39,301 nucleotides of DNA from Alterinioella nitratireducens (GTDB lineage Bacteria; Pseudomonadota; Alphaproteobacteria; Rhodobacterales; Rhodobacteraceae), in contig NZ_JABJVX010000018.1 of the NCBI RefSeq assembly GCF_013155465.1, positions 1 through 39,301 of the forward strand, written 5' to 3'. The notes beneath the pieces were generated by a model. That model worked only from the letters and a program-made list of their open reading frames with translations. It ran no database searches and was not told the DNA's origin. The position numbers were made by a program, and so were the translations under genes. Shown here one piece after another: positions 29,207 to 37,359 of the stretch. Numbering within the stretch: position 1 is the stretch's first letter; each line of letters starts with the position of its first letter.

Positions 29207-29824
29207 ATGAGGCCCTTCAACTGCCCCAATTGCGGTGACACCGTCGCCCCTGCCCTCGCGCGGGTGAAGATGATGACCTGTCCGTCATGCGGCACCACGC
29301 TGCTGTTGGAGGATGAGGCCGTGCGCCTGGCGGGGCGCGAAGGCGTCATGCACGCTGTGCCGACGCTGATCGGCCTGGGCGACAGCGTGACGCTCGGGCG
29401 CAGCACCGTCGAGATCCACGGCCATGCGCGATTCTCCTACGGGCGCGGGTTCTGGGACGAGTTCTGGGGCGTGACCGGTTCGGGCGCGTCGCGGTGGGTC
29501 TCGGTCGATGAGGGCGACGTGGTCTATCAGCGCCCGCTGGAACCGGAGGATTGGCCGCGCCATAACGGGCATTTCCGTACCGATGGGCACCTGATCGCGG
29601 CCGGTGACGAGTTCGACATCCTCGAACTGGACAGCGCCGAATGCGTCGCCGTCGCGGGCTCCTTCGACGAGGCGCTTATGGTGGGCGAGACCTACCGCTT
29701 CGTGAACGCTCAATCGCCGCGCGGCAGGCTCCTGTCCGGCGAGATCTGGCAGGGCGGCGAAAGCTGGTTCCTGGGCGACTGGTTTGACCCGTTCGAGATC
29801 ACCGTGCGGAAGGCCCCGGTATGA
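29207..29824 (+). CDS. DUF4178 protein with zinc ribbon (first)
   Basis: A 205-residue soluble protein. A zinc ribbon at the N-terminus has CPNC (6-9) and CPSC (25-28). The rest is a DUF4178 beta-rich domain (GLGDSVTLGRSTVEIHGHARF, RWVSVDEGDVVYQRPL, FDILELDSAECVAVAG, GRLLSGEIWQGG). DUF4178 proteins occur with DUF350 membrane proteins, polyamine enzymes and PspA-like stress proteins; no biochemical role is established to my knowledge. It overlaps the next DUF4178 gene by 4 nt. Confidence 0.85.
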   Translation: MRPFNCPNCGDTVAPALARVKMMTCPSCGTTLLLEDEAVRLAGREGVMHAVPTLIGLGDSVTLGRSTVEIHGHARFSYGRGFWDEFWGVTGSGASRWVSVDEGDVVYQRPLEPEDWPRHNGHFRTDGHLIAAGDEFDILELDSAECVAVAGSFDEALMVGETYRFVNAQSPRGRLLSGEIWQGGESWFLGDWFDPFEITVRKAPV

Positions 29825-31113
29825 GCCGCGCGCCCGAACTGACCACGATCAACTGCACCTCCTGCGGGGCGGGGCTGGACGTGCTTGGCGGCGGCCGCGT
29901 CGTGGCCCATATCTGCGGCTATTGCGGGGCCGAGCTGGACGCGCAGCATGATTACCAGGTTCTGGCCAGGTTCGACGGGCTGGAACGGCCCGATTCCCCC
30001 TTCAGGATCGGCATGACCGGCACGCTTTTCGGCGTCCAGTACACCGTGATCGGCACGCTGGAGCATCGCGAGAGATGGGGCGCGCAGGTCTGGACCTGGA
30101 TCGACCACCAGCTTTTCTCGCCGACCCACGGCTATGCCTGGATCACGGTCGAGGAGGGCCACCTGGTCTTTACCCGCCGCTACCGCCGCCCGGTCTGGAT
30201 GTCGGTGGCCAGGGTCGAAACCTCCGAGCATCGCCCGTCGGTCTCGTCGCGCGGGCAGCGCTACAATTACTACGAGACATCGACCAGTGAGATCACCTTC
30301 GCCGAGGGGGAGTTCACCTGGGCCCCGCGCATCGGCGACCGCACCACGACGGTCAGCGCGCTTGGCACCGACGCCATGCTTGGCTTTTCCGAGACCGGGA
30401 CCGAACGCGAGGTCTACCGCTCCACCTACCTGCCGCGCGCCGAGGCCGAGGCGGGGTTCGGCATCGACACCGGGTTGCGCCCCCAGGGCATCCACCCGCT
30501 GCAAAGCTACAAGGCAGGGCGGCATGACCGCTTCCTGCGCAACACCTGCCTGGCGCTGGCGCTTGTGACGGCCCTCATCGGCCTGTTCATGGGCGGCCGC
30601 GACGGCACGACATTCCTGCCCGAACAGCGCTTCGCGGCGAACGCCCTGCCGCAGACCGTCACATTCGACGTCACCGATGCCACCGGCCTCACCGATATTC
30701 GCCTGCAAGGCGACGTGCGCAATTCCTGGGCCTATCTGACGGTGGAGCTGGAAGACCCCGAGGGCGAGCCCCTCTTCGAGGCCGGACGCACCGTCGAATA
30801 TTATTTCGGCCGCGACAGCGACGGCAACTGGAGCGAGGGGCGCAGGTGGTCCACCCTGCGCTTCCGCCCCGAGACAACCGGCACCTACACGATGAATCTG
30901 GGGCTAGAGGAACAGGGCCATTGGCCCAATACCAGCGCCGGGGGCGCGGCGCTCAGCCAGGTCACCGTCAGCGTGGCGGGCGGGCGGTCCAGCGGGTTCT
31001 GGCTTTACCTGCTTGCCGGCATCTTTGCGCTTGGCGGTGGCAGCTTCCTTGCGCGCCGGTTCTGGCACCACACCCGCCGCTGGCGCGGCTCGGACTGGAC
31101 GGATGAGGATTGA
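29821..31113 (+). CDS. DUF4178 membrane protein with zinc ribbon (second)
   Basis: A 430-residue protein with an N-terminal zinc ribbon (Cys12, 15, 32, 35) and a DUF4178 domain (about 50-220: GMTGTLFGVQYTVIGTLEH, WTWIDHQLFSPTHGYAWI). A transmembrane helix lies near 242-258 (LALALVTALIGLFMGG), followed by a likely periplasmic beta-domain (about 265-385) with VTFDVTDATGLTDIRLQG. A second helix is near the C-terminus (SSGFWLYLLAGIFALGGG). It thus joins a cytosolic zinc/DUF4178 head to a periplasmic sensor-like domain. Function is unknown; membrane-stress sensing is inference. Confidence 0.85.
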   Translation: MSRAPELTTINCTSCGAGLDVLGGGRVVAHICGYCGAELDAQHDYQVLARFDGLERPDSPFRIGMTGTLFGVQYTVIGTLEHRERWGAQVWTWIDHQLFSPTHGYAWITVEEGHLVFTRRYRRPVWMSVARVETSEHRPSVSSRGQRYNYYETSTSEITFAEGEFTWAPRIGDRTTTVSALGTDAMLGFSETGTEREVYRSTYLPRAEAEAGFGIDTGLRPQGIHPLQSYKAGRHDRFLRNTCLALALVTALIGLFMGGRDGTTFLPEQRFAANALPQTVTFDVTDATGLTDIRLQGDVRNSWAYLTVELEDPEGEPLFEAGRTVEYYFGRDSDGNWSEGRRWSTLRFRPETTGTYTMNLGLEEQGHWPNTSAGGAALSQVTVSVAGGRSSGFWLYLLAGIFALGGGSFLARRFWHHTRRWRGSDWTDED

Positions 31114-31114
31114 G

Positions 31115-31279
31115 ATGAGCCTGTTTCGCATAGCCTTTCTGGTCATATCCATCGGTGCCATTGCCGGAACCGGCTATGTCTCCTATCACGGGTGGGGACG
31201 GGCCAGCACCGATCTGGATGCCTCGATCCGCCTGGGCAGCGGTGGCATCGGCGGGATCGGCAATTCACGGGTCAAATAA
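31115..31279 (+). CDS. 54-residue membrane-anchored small protein
   Basis: A small protein starting one base after the stop of the DUF4178 membrane gene. It has one hydrophobic helix (FRIAFLVISIGAIAGTGYVSY) and a Gly/Ser-rich tail of about 28 residues (ASIRLGSGGIGGIGNSRVK). The start is supported by GATGAGGATTGAG just upstream and the tight spacing. I do not recognise a family. The Gly-rich tail may be periplasmic. Confidence 0.7.
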   Translation: MSLFRIAFLVISIGAIAGTGYVSYHGWGRASTDLDASIRLGSGGIGGIGNSRVK

Positions 31280-31291
31280 GCGAGGGTTTTC

Positions 31292-31516
31292 ATGGACGCT
31301 TTCTGGAATATCGAACTGGCCGAGCTTGTCGGCACCATCTTCTACACCTTCCTGGGCATGGTCCTTATGGCGATCACCTGGCGCATCATCGTCTGGATAT
31401 CGCCCTTTTCCATCGTCAAGGAGATCGAGGAGGATCAGAACATCGCGCTGGCGGTGCTGATCGGGATGCTCTTTGTCTCCATGGCCATCATCATCGCGGC
31501 TGTCATCGTGTCATGA
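31292..31516 (+). CDS. DUF350-like membrane protein
   Basis: A 74-residue protein with two hydrophobic helices (about 13-36 and 50-73) separated by SPFSIVKEIEEDQNIALAV, the DUF350/YjfL signature of an acidic turn followed by NxA. Full DUF350 proteins have this unit twice (about 130 residues); here only one unit exists, so it probably works as a dimer. CGAGGG precedes the ATG. DUF350 with DUF4178 and polyamine enzymes is a recurring neighbourhood. Confidence 0.82.
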   Translation: MDAFWNIELAELVGTIFYTFLGMVLMAITWRIIVWISPFSIVKEIEEDQNIALAVLIGMLFVSMAIIIAAVIVS

Positions 31517-31538
31517 AGGACAGGCAAGGTCGGGTTTC

Positions 31539-33080
31539 ATGACACCAGCCCAAGGCGCGCGGCTGCGCGCGGTCTGGCTGCTGGCCGCGACATTCCTGGT
31601 CGCCGTCGCGGGGCTGATCTACGAGCTGATCGCGGCCACACTCTCCAGCTACCTGTTGGGCGATTCGGTGCGCCAGTTCTCGCTGGTGATCGGAATTTTC
31701 CTGTCCTCTATGGGGTTGGGCTCGTGGCTCTCGCGCTATGTGGGCCGGGCCTTCGCGGGCTTTGTCTGGGCGCAGATCCTGCTGGGGCTGGTGGGCGGCT
31801 TCATGGCGCCCGTGCTGTTCCTGACCTATGCCTGGATGGGCGACGTGTCGGCGCCGCTTTACGCGATGCTCATCGCCGTTGGCGTGTTGTCGGGGATGGA
31901 GATCCCCCTCATCGCGCGGGTGCTGAAGGAGGAGGGCGCGGGCGCGTTCCGGTTCGAGAACGTGTTGACGGTGGATTATGTCGGCGCGCTGGCGGCCTCT
32001 TTGGCGTTCCCCCTGATCATCATCCCGCAGCTTGGCCTGATGTCGGCAAGCCTGGCCTTCGGCGCGCTCAACCTTGCCGTGGCGGGCCTGTCGCTGTGGA
32101 TCTTCCGCGACCGGGCCACACGCGCGCAGGCGGGCATCTGGGCGCTGGCCTTCGCCGCCTGCCTCGTGGGCCTCGTGCAATCCGAACGGCTGGTGGCGCT
32201 GACCGAGGTGGGGCTTTACGAGGATGACGTGATCCTGTCCGAGGCGACGCCCTACCAGCAGATCACCGTCACCCGCTTTCGCGACCGGGTGCGGTTCTTC
32301 CTCGACCAGGCAATCCAGTTCGATACCGTCGACGAATACCGCTATCACGAGCTTCTGGTGCATCCCGCCATGGGGCTGGCCCCGCGCGTTGAAAACGTGC
32401 TGATCCTGGGCGGCGGCGATGGCATGGCCGCGCGCGAGGTGCTGCGCCATGACGGGGTGGAGACGATTACTCTGGTCGATCTCGACCCGCGCGTGACGGA
32501 GCTTTTCCGCGATCACGCGCAACTTGCGCCGCTCAATGATCACGCGCTCAGCGATCCGCGCGTCACGATCGTCAATCAGGACGCCTGGGAATTCATCGAA
32601 CATGACGAGGCGCTTTATGACGTGGTGATCATCGACCTGCCGGACCCACGCACCCTGGCGCTGTCGCGGCTCTACACGACGCAGTTCTACGGCCTGCTGG
32701 CCGAGCGGCTGACCGGGCAGGGACTTATCGTGACGCAATCGGGATCGCCGCTCTTCGCGCGGGCGGCCTTCTGGTCGATTGTCGAAACCTTCGAGGCCAC
32801 CCGCAACCCGCAAGACCCCGGAGACGGTCTCAGCGCCTTGCCCTATCACGGCTATGTCCCCAGCTTCGGCGATTGGGGCTTCGTGATCGCCAGCCAGCAC
32901 GAATTGGCCCCACGCATGCCCGACCTGCCCGAGGGGCTGCGCTTCCTGACGCCGGAAGTCTGGCAAGGGGCGCGGATCTTCGGGGCCGATACCGCACGGG
33001 TGGAGGCCGAGCCCAACTCGCTGCAATCGCATCCGCTGCTGGATTACTACCTTGACGGTTGGGCGACCTGGTTTCCGTGA
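31539..33080 (+). CDS. Membrane-fused spermidine synthase-like protein
   Basis: A 513-residue protein with an N-terminal membrane domain of about seven helices (1-210) fused to a polyamine aminopropyltransferase domain. That domain has the decarboxylated-SAM loop ILGGGDGMAAREVLRH near 290, the acidic VDLDP, and the catalytic-site motif IIDLPDP near 365 (D-x-x-D-P of spermidine synthases). It transfers an aminopropyl group to a diamine acceptor; the acceptor is unknown, and the membrane part suggests work at, or export across, the inner membrane. AAGG precedes the ATG. Its co-substrate maker speD lies tail to tail 19 bp away. Confidence 0.9.
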   Translation: MTPAQGARLRAVWLLAATFLVAVAGLIYELIAATLSSYLLGDSVRQFSLVIGIFLSSMGLGSWLSRYVGRAFAGFVWAQILLGLVGGFMAPVLFLTYAWMGDVSAPLYAMLIAVGVLSGMEIPLIARVLKEEGAGAFRFENVLTVDYVGALAASLAFPLIIIPQLGLMSASLAFGALNLAVAGLSLWIFRDRATRAQAGIWALAFAACLVGLVQSERLVALTEVGLYEDDVILSEATPYQQITVTRFRDRVRFFLDQAIQFDTVDEYRYHELLVHPAMGLAPRVENVLILGGGDGMAAREVLRHDGVETITLVDLDPRVTELFRDHAQLAPLNDHALSDPRVTIVNQDAWEFIEHDEALYDVVIIDLPDPRTLALSRLYTTQFYGLLAERLTGQGLIVTQSGSPLFARAAFWSIVETFEATRNPQDPGDGLSALPYHGYVPSFGDWGFVIASQHELAPRMPDLPEGLRFLTPEVWQGARIFGADTARVEAEPNSLQSHPLLDYYLDGWATWFP

Positions 33081-33083
33081 TAC

Positions 33084-33113
33084 CCGGCGCGGAATCGGGC
33101 TACACCGCGCCGG
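33084..33113. terminator. Shared hairpin between convergent polyamine genes
   Basis: CCGGCGCGG (33084-33092) and CCGCGCCGG (33105-33113) form a perfect 9-bp stem; the speD stop codon lies in the loop. It begins 3 nt after the spermidine synthase stop. With no U-tract on either strand, it may act as a bidirectional barrier or RNA end. Confidence 0.5.
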
Positions 33114-33471
33114 CGACTTCCTGACCGCGCAGCACCTCGGTGCGCTCAACCCGCTGTGGCTCCAGCACCTTCTCCAGGTACTCCGCCGCCGTCCGCGCAT
33201 CGGCCTTGCCGCACATGAAGATGTCCACGGCGGCATAATCGCGTTCGGGCCAGGTGTGGATCGAGATATGCGATTCCGCCAGCAGGGCCACGCCGGTGAT
33301 CCCGCTGCCCTCTCCGAACCCGTGCAAATGGCACGACAGCACCGTGGCACCGGCGGCCTTCGCCGCCCCGCGCAGCGCCGCCTCCATCCGCCTCGCGTCC
33401 CGCAGCATCACCGCCCCGTGCAGGTCCAGCAGGATATGGACGCCGGGGGCGAAGGGGGCAGCGCCGCTCAT
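33100..33471 (-). CDS. speD: S-adenosylmethionine decarboxylase proenzyme (class 1)
   Basis: A 123-residue pyruvoyl enzyme making decarboxylated SAM, the aminopropyl donor for spermidine. The self-cleavage site is Glu66-Ser67 in LLAESHISIHTWPE, where Ser67 becomes the pyruvoyl group. SCHLHGFGEGSGITG and VDIFMCGKAD supply the other family motifs, including the catalytic Cys. The ATG at 33471 lies within ATGA overlapping the oppF stop, so it is translationally coupled to the peptide ABC transporter operon, not to the spermidine synthase gene on the other strand. Confidence 0.95.
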   Translation of the reverse strand: MSGAAPFAPGVHILLDLHGAVMLRDARRMEAALRGAAKAAGATVLSCHLHGFGEGSGITGVALLAESHISIHTWPERDYAAVDIFMCGKADARTAAEYLEKVLEPQRVERTEVLRGQEVAGAV

Positions 33472-34487
33472 AGCTCGGGCTTGACCCGTGTCAGGGCCTC
33501 GCTGCCCAACGGGTAGTGGCAGGCGACCGTGTGGCCCGGTCCGATCTCCTCCAGGTGCAGCTTGCGCGTGGCGCAATCGGGCTGTGCCGCCGGACAGCGG
33601 GTGCGGAAGACGCAGCCCGAGGGCGGCGAGAGGGGCGAGGGCAACTCGCCCTCCAGGATCGGCCTTGGCCGCGCCCGTTCCGCCTTGGGCGAGGGGATCG
33701 GGATCGAGGAGATCAGCGCCTTGGTATAGTGATGGCGCGGCGCGCTGATCAGCGTCTCGGCATCGGCCAGTTCGACCACCCGGCCCAGATACATCACCGC
33801 GATGCGGGTCGAGATATGGCGCACGACGGAAAGATCATGCGCGATGAAGAGGATCGAGAGGCCCATCTCGCGCTGCAACCGGCTGAGCAGGTTCACCACC
33901 TGCGCCTGCACGGACACATCCAGTGCCGAAACAGGCTCATCGCAGACCACAAGCTCGGGTTCCGTGATCAACGCGCGGGCAATGCCGATGCGCTGGCACT
34001 GGCCGCCGGAAAACTCGTGCGGGTAGCGGTTGAGCAGCGTCGGCAGTAGCCCCACCTTCTCCATCATCTCCTGCACCCGGCGCCGCACCTCCGCCTTGGG
34101 CGTGTCGGGGTAGTGCGTGATGTAGGGTTCCGCCACCGCCTGACCCACCGTCATGCGCGGGTTCAGCGCGGCCAGCGGATCCTGAAAGATCATCTGCACA
34201 TGGCGGCCATGCGCGCGGGCCTTGTCGGGGGGCATTTTCGACAGGTCCTGACCCTTCCACGTGACGGTTCCGCCCGATGCGGGAACCGTGCGCACGATGG
34301 CGCGCGCCAGTGTCGACTTGCCCGAGCCGCTTTCGCCCACCAGCCCGAGCGTTTCCCCCGGCGCGATGGACAGCGTCGCGTTCGACACCGCGTGCAGCAG
34401 GTCGGGCTTGGTCCAGGGCCAGCCGCCGCGCTTGGGGACGGGGAAGGTGACCGAGAGGTCGTCGATCTCAAGGACAGGTGCGGTCAT
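33468..34487 (-). CDS. oppF: Peptide ABC transporter ATPase (OppF/DppF type)
   Basis: A 339-residue ABC ATPase. Walker A is GESGSGKSTLAR near 53, the signature FSGGQCQRIGIARAL, Walker B LVVCDEPVSALD, followed by the H-loop in LFIAHDLSVVRH. The C-terminal oligopeptide-transporter extension carries a four-Cys region (CVFRTRCPAAQPDC ... VACH), which in related proteins can hold an Fe-S cluster. It pairs with OppD, with 4-nt overlaps on both sides (oppD and speD). Confidence 0.95.
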   Translation of the reverse strand: MTAPVLEIDDLSVTFPVPKRGGWPWTKPDLLHAVSNATLSIAPGETLGLVGESGSGKSTLARAIVRTVPASGGTVTWKGQDLSKMPPDKARAHGRHVQMIFQDPLAALNPRMTVGQAVAEPYITHYPDTPKAEVRRRVQEMMEKVGLLPTLLNRYPHEFSGGQCQRIGIARALITEPELVVCDEPVSALDVSVQAQVVNLLSRLQREMGLSILFIAHDLSVVRHISTRIAVMYLGRVVELADAETLISAPRHHYTKALISSIPIPSPKAERARPRPILEGELPSPLSPPSGCVFRTRCPAAQPDCATRKLHLEEIGPGHTVACHYPLGSEALTRVKPEL

Positions 34488-35458
34488 GTCACGTCCTCCA
34501 TGTCGGCGTGGCAGGCGCGCAGGTGGGTTCCGGTCACGGTCTCCAGTTTCGGCATGATCTTGGGGCAGGGCTCATGCGCGAGCGGGCAGCGCGCGGTGAA
34601 GGGGCAGCCCGGCGGCAGGGCGGTCAGGTCGGGCGGGTCGCCCGGAATGATCTGCAGATCGCGCTGCGGCACGTCAAGGCGCGGCACCGCCTTGAGCAGA
34701 CCGAGCGTGTAGGGATGGGTCGGGTTCTCGAACACCTCGTCGGTGCTGCCCGTCTCCATCACCCGGCCGCCATACATCACCAGCGTGCGTTCACAGGCCC
34801 CTGCGACAATGCCGAGGTCATGCGTGATGAGGATGATTGCGGCCCCGAAATCGCGCTGGATATCGGCCATCAACGCCATGATCTGCGCCTGCACGGTCAC
34901 ATCCAGCGCCGTGGTCGGTTCATCCGCGATCAGAAGTTTCGGCTTACAAAGCAAGGACATGGCGATCATGATCCGCTGCCGCATGCCGCCCGAAAACTCA
35001 TGCGGATACATGCGCAGCCGCGATTTCGCGTCCGGGATCCGCACCGCATCCAGCATCTTGGCGCTTTCATCCAGCGCGCGGCGCTTCGACAGGCCCTTGT
35101 GCAGTTGCAGCACCTCGGCCATCTGGTCGCCCACGCGCATGAACGGGTTCAGCGACGTCATCGGGTCCTGGAAGATCATCGAGATCTTCTCGGCCCGGAT
35201 CGCGTTCAGCTTTTCCTCGGGCAGGTTCAGGATCTCGCGCCCCTCGAACCTGACCGAGCCCTCGGCGCGCCCGTTCCGGGCCAGCAGCCCGAGCGTCGCA
35301 AAGGCCAGCTGCGTCTTGCCTGAGCCGCTTTCGCCGACAATGGCCAGCGTCTCGCCTGCGTCGAGGTCGAATGACAGGCCATTGACGGCGCTGACGGTGC
35401 CATCCGGCGTCGAGAATTTCACCGACAGGTCGTCGATCTTCAGAAGGGGCGTCGTCAT
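34484..35458 (-). CDS. oppD: Peptide ABC transporter ATPase (OppD/DppD type)
   Basis: A 324-residue ABC ATPase with Walker A GESGSGKTQLAFA, signature FSGGMRQRIMIAMSLL, Walker B LLIADEPTTALDVT and H-loop ILITHDLGIV. The C-terminal peptide-transporter tail with Cys residues (GCPFTARCPLAHEPCPK ... RACH) is complete. The start ATG overlaps the oppC stop by one base (TGATG). Together with OppF it powers the transporter. Confidence 0.95.
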   Translation of the reverse strand: MTTPLLKIDDLSVKFSTPDGTVSAVNGLSFDLDAGETLAIVGESGSGKTQLAFATLGLLARNGRAEGSVRFEGREILNLPEEKLNAIRAEKISMIFQDPMTSLNPFMRVGDQMAEVLQLHKGLSKRRALDESAKMLDAVRIPDAKSRLRMYPHEFSGGMRQRIMIAMSLLCKPKLLIADEPTTALDVTVQAQIMALMADIQRDFGAAIILITHDLGIVAGACERTLVMYGGRVMETGSTDEVFENPTHPYTLGLLKAVPRLDVPQRDLQIIPGDPPDLTALPPGCPFTARCPLAHEPCPKIMPKLETVTGTHLRACHADMEDVT

Positions 35459-36375
35459 CAGCGGTCTTTCGGGTCGAGCGCGTCACGCAACCCGTCGCCC
35501 ACGAAGAAGAAGGCGAAGAGGGTGATCACGAAGAAGAAGAGGGGGAAGCCCAGGATCCACAGAAGGCCGTTATTCATCTCGGCCGCGCCATCATTGATCA
35601 GCGCGCCCCAGGAGGTCAGAGGCTCCTGCACGCCGAGGCCGAGGAAGGAGATGAAGCTTTCGTAGATGATCATCGAGGGCACCAGCAGGGTGGAATAGAC
35701 GATCACCACGCCCAGGAGGTTGGGCACGATATGGCGCATGATGATGGTGAAGGGGCGCACGCCGGTGGCCTGGGCCGCCTCCACGAACTCCTTGCCGCGC
35801 AGTGTCAGGGTTTGCCCCCGCGCGATCCGGGCCATGTCCAGCCAGGACACCAACCCGATGCCGATGAAGAGCATCAGCATCGAGCGTCCGAAGACGACCA
35901 GAAGCAAGATCAGCACGAACATGTAGGGGATCGACATCAGCACATCGACAATGCGCATCATCAGGTTGTCGAGGCGGCCCCCGAAAAAGCCCGCGACCGC
36001 ACCGTAAAGCGTGCCGACCCCGACCGCGATCAGCGCGCCGACAATACCCACCATCAGGCTGATCTGCGTGCCTTGCACGGTGCGGGCAAAGAGGTCGCGG
36101 CCAAGCGCGTCGGTGCCGAACCAGTGGCCGGTTTCCAGCGATGGGCGCCCCGCATCGCGGACATTGCCCAACACGGCCCAGTCGATATCCTCGTAATTCC
36201 ACGGCGCGATGAACGGCCCGATGGCGGCGAAGAGCCCCACGGCGATCAGCACGACCAGACCCGAGACAGCGGCGCGGTTGCGAAAGAAACGCGCCCGCGC
36301 ATCGGCCCAGAGGGACCGGCCCTTGACGGGCGCGGCCTGCGCAAGGTTATCGGCGGCGGTCTTGGTGGCTAGCAT
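35458..36375 (-). CDS. oppC: Peptide ABC transporter permease (OppC/DppC type)
   Basis: A 305-residue inner-membrane protein with an N-terminal cytoplasmic region and first helix (AAVSGLVVLIAVGLFAAIGPF). The OppC-type loop is HWFGTDALGRDLFARTVQGTQ, and the EAA coupling motif is FVEAAQATGVRPFTIIMRHI. About six helices are visible in total. It starts 4 nt after the oppB stop. Confidence 0.95.
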   Translation of the reverse strand: MLATKTAADNLAQAAPVKGRSLWADARARFFRNRAAVSGLVVLIAVGLFAAIGPFIAPWNYEDIDWAVLGNVRDAGRPSLETGHWFGTDALGRDLFARTVQGTQISLMVGIVGALIAVGVGTLYGAVAGFFGGRLDNLMMRIVDVLMSIPYMFVLILLLVVFGRSMLMLFIGIGLVSWLDMARIARGQTLTLRGKEFVEAAQATGVRPFTIIMRHIVPNLLGVVIVYSTLLVPSMIIYESFISFLGLGVQEPLTSWGALINDGAAEMNNGLLWILGFPLFFFVITLFAFFFVGDGLRDALDPKDR

Positions 36376-36379
36376 GACA

Positions 36380-37303
36380 TCAATACCGGATCTTGGGGTC
36401 GATCCAGGCGTAAAGCAGGTCGACCACGAGGTTGAAGAAGATGGTCAGCGCGCCAAGCAGGACGGTGATGCCCATCATCACGCCATAGTCACGGTTGAGC
36501 GCCGAGGCGACGAAGAACTGCCCGATGCCGCCCGTCGAGAAATAGACGTCGATCACCACGGAGCCGGTGATCATGCCCACGAAGGCCGGTCCAAGGTAGG
36601 AGATCACGGGCAGCAGCGCGGGTTTCAGCGCATGGCGCATGACCACGCGGCGCATCGGCAGGCCCTTGGCGCGCGCCGTGCGGATGTAGTTCGAGGTCAG
36701 CACCTCCAGCATCGAGGCCCGCGCGATCCGCGCGATCGAGGCCATGAACGAGGTCGAGAGCGCGATCACCGGCAGGATGATGTATTCCAGTTGCCCGCCC
36801 TGCCAGCCGCCGCCCGGCAACCAGCCGAGCCACAGCGTGAAGACCAGCACCAGGATCGGCGCGAGGACGAAGTTGGGCAGCACCTGCGCGCCGACCGAGA
36901 TGCCGACGGCAAGGTAATCCAGCCAGGTGTTGTGGCGCACGGCGGCGACGATGCCAAGCGTGCCACCAACCAACACGGCGACCACGAAGCTCCAGAACCC
37001 GTAGGTGAGCGTCACGGGAAAACCCTGCGCGATCAGGTCGTTTACGTCCTGGTCGCGGTAGATGAAGGAGGGGCCGAAATCGAACTGCGTGACCAGGTTC
37101 CAGATGTAGGAGCCGATCTGCACGATAAAGGGCTGATCCAGCCCGTATTGCCGCTCCAGGTTGGCCAGCACGGCGGGCGGCACGCCGCGTTCCGAGGCAA
37201 AGGGGCTGCCCGGCGCGGTATACATCAAGATGAAGGTGCCCACGATCAGGATCAGCATGACCGGAATCGCGATCAGCAGGCGTTTGAGAATATAGCTGAG
37301 CAT
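36380..37303 (-). CDS. oppB: Peptide ABC transporter permease (OppB/DppB type)
   Basis: A 307-residue inner-membrane protein with six helices, beginning MLSYILKRLLIAIPVMLILIV. The EAA motif is YIRTARAKGLPMRRVVMRHA, and GSVVIDVYFSTGGIGQFF is the typical C-terminal part. It forms the channel with OppC. It lies 57 nt behind oppA, separated by a hairpin. Confidence 0.95.
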   Translation of the reverse strand: MLSYILKRLLIAIPVMLILIVGTFILMYTAPGSPFASERGVPPAVLANLERQYGLDQPFIVQIGSYIWNLVTQFDFGPSFIYRDQDVNDLIAQGFPVTLTYGFWSFVVAVLVGGTLGIVAAVRHNTWLDYLAVGISVGAQVLPNFVLAPILVLVFTLWLGWLPGGGWQGGQLEYIILPVIALSTSFMASIARIARASMLEVLTSNYIRTARAKGLPMRRVVMRHALKPALLPVISYLGPAFVGMITGSVVIDVYFSTGGIGQFFVASALNRDYGVMMGITVLLGALTIFFNLVVDLLYAWIDPKIRY

Positions 37304-37321
37304 GGCGGCCCCCTAAGGGAA

Positions 37322-37352
37322 GGCGGGGCGCGCCGCAAGGGGCCGCCCCGCC
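37322..37352 (-). promoter_or_regulatory. Stabilising hairpin after oppA
   Basis: GGCGGGGCG (37322-37330) and CGCCCCGCC (37344-37352) form a perfect 9-bp stem with a 13-nt loop, 8 nt after the oppA stop on the minus strand, without U-tract. Same position and design as the hairpin after dctP. Confidence 0.65.
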
Positions 37353-37359
37353 AGATGGG

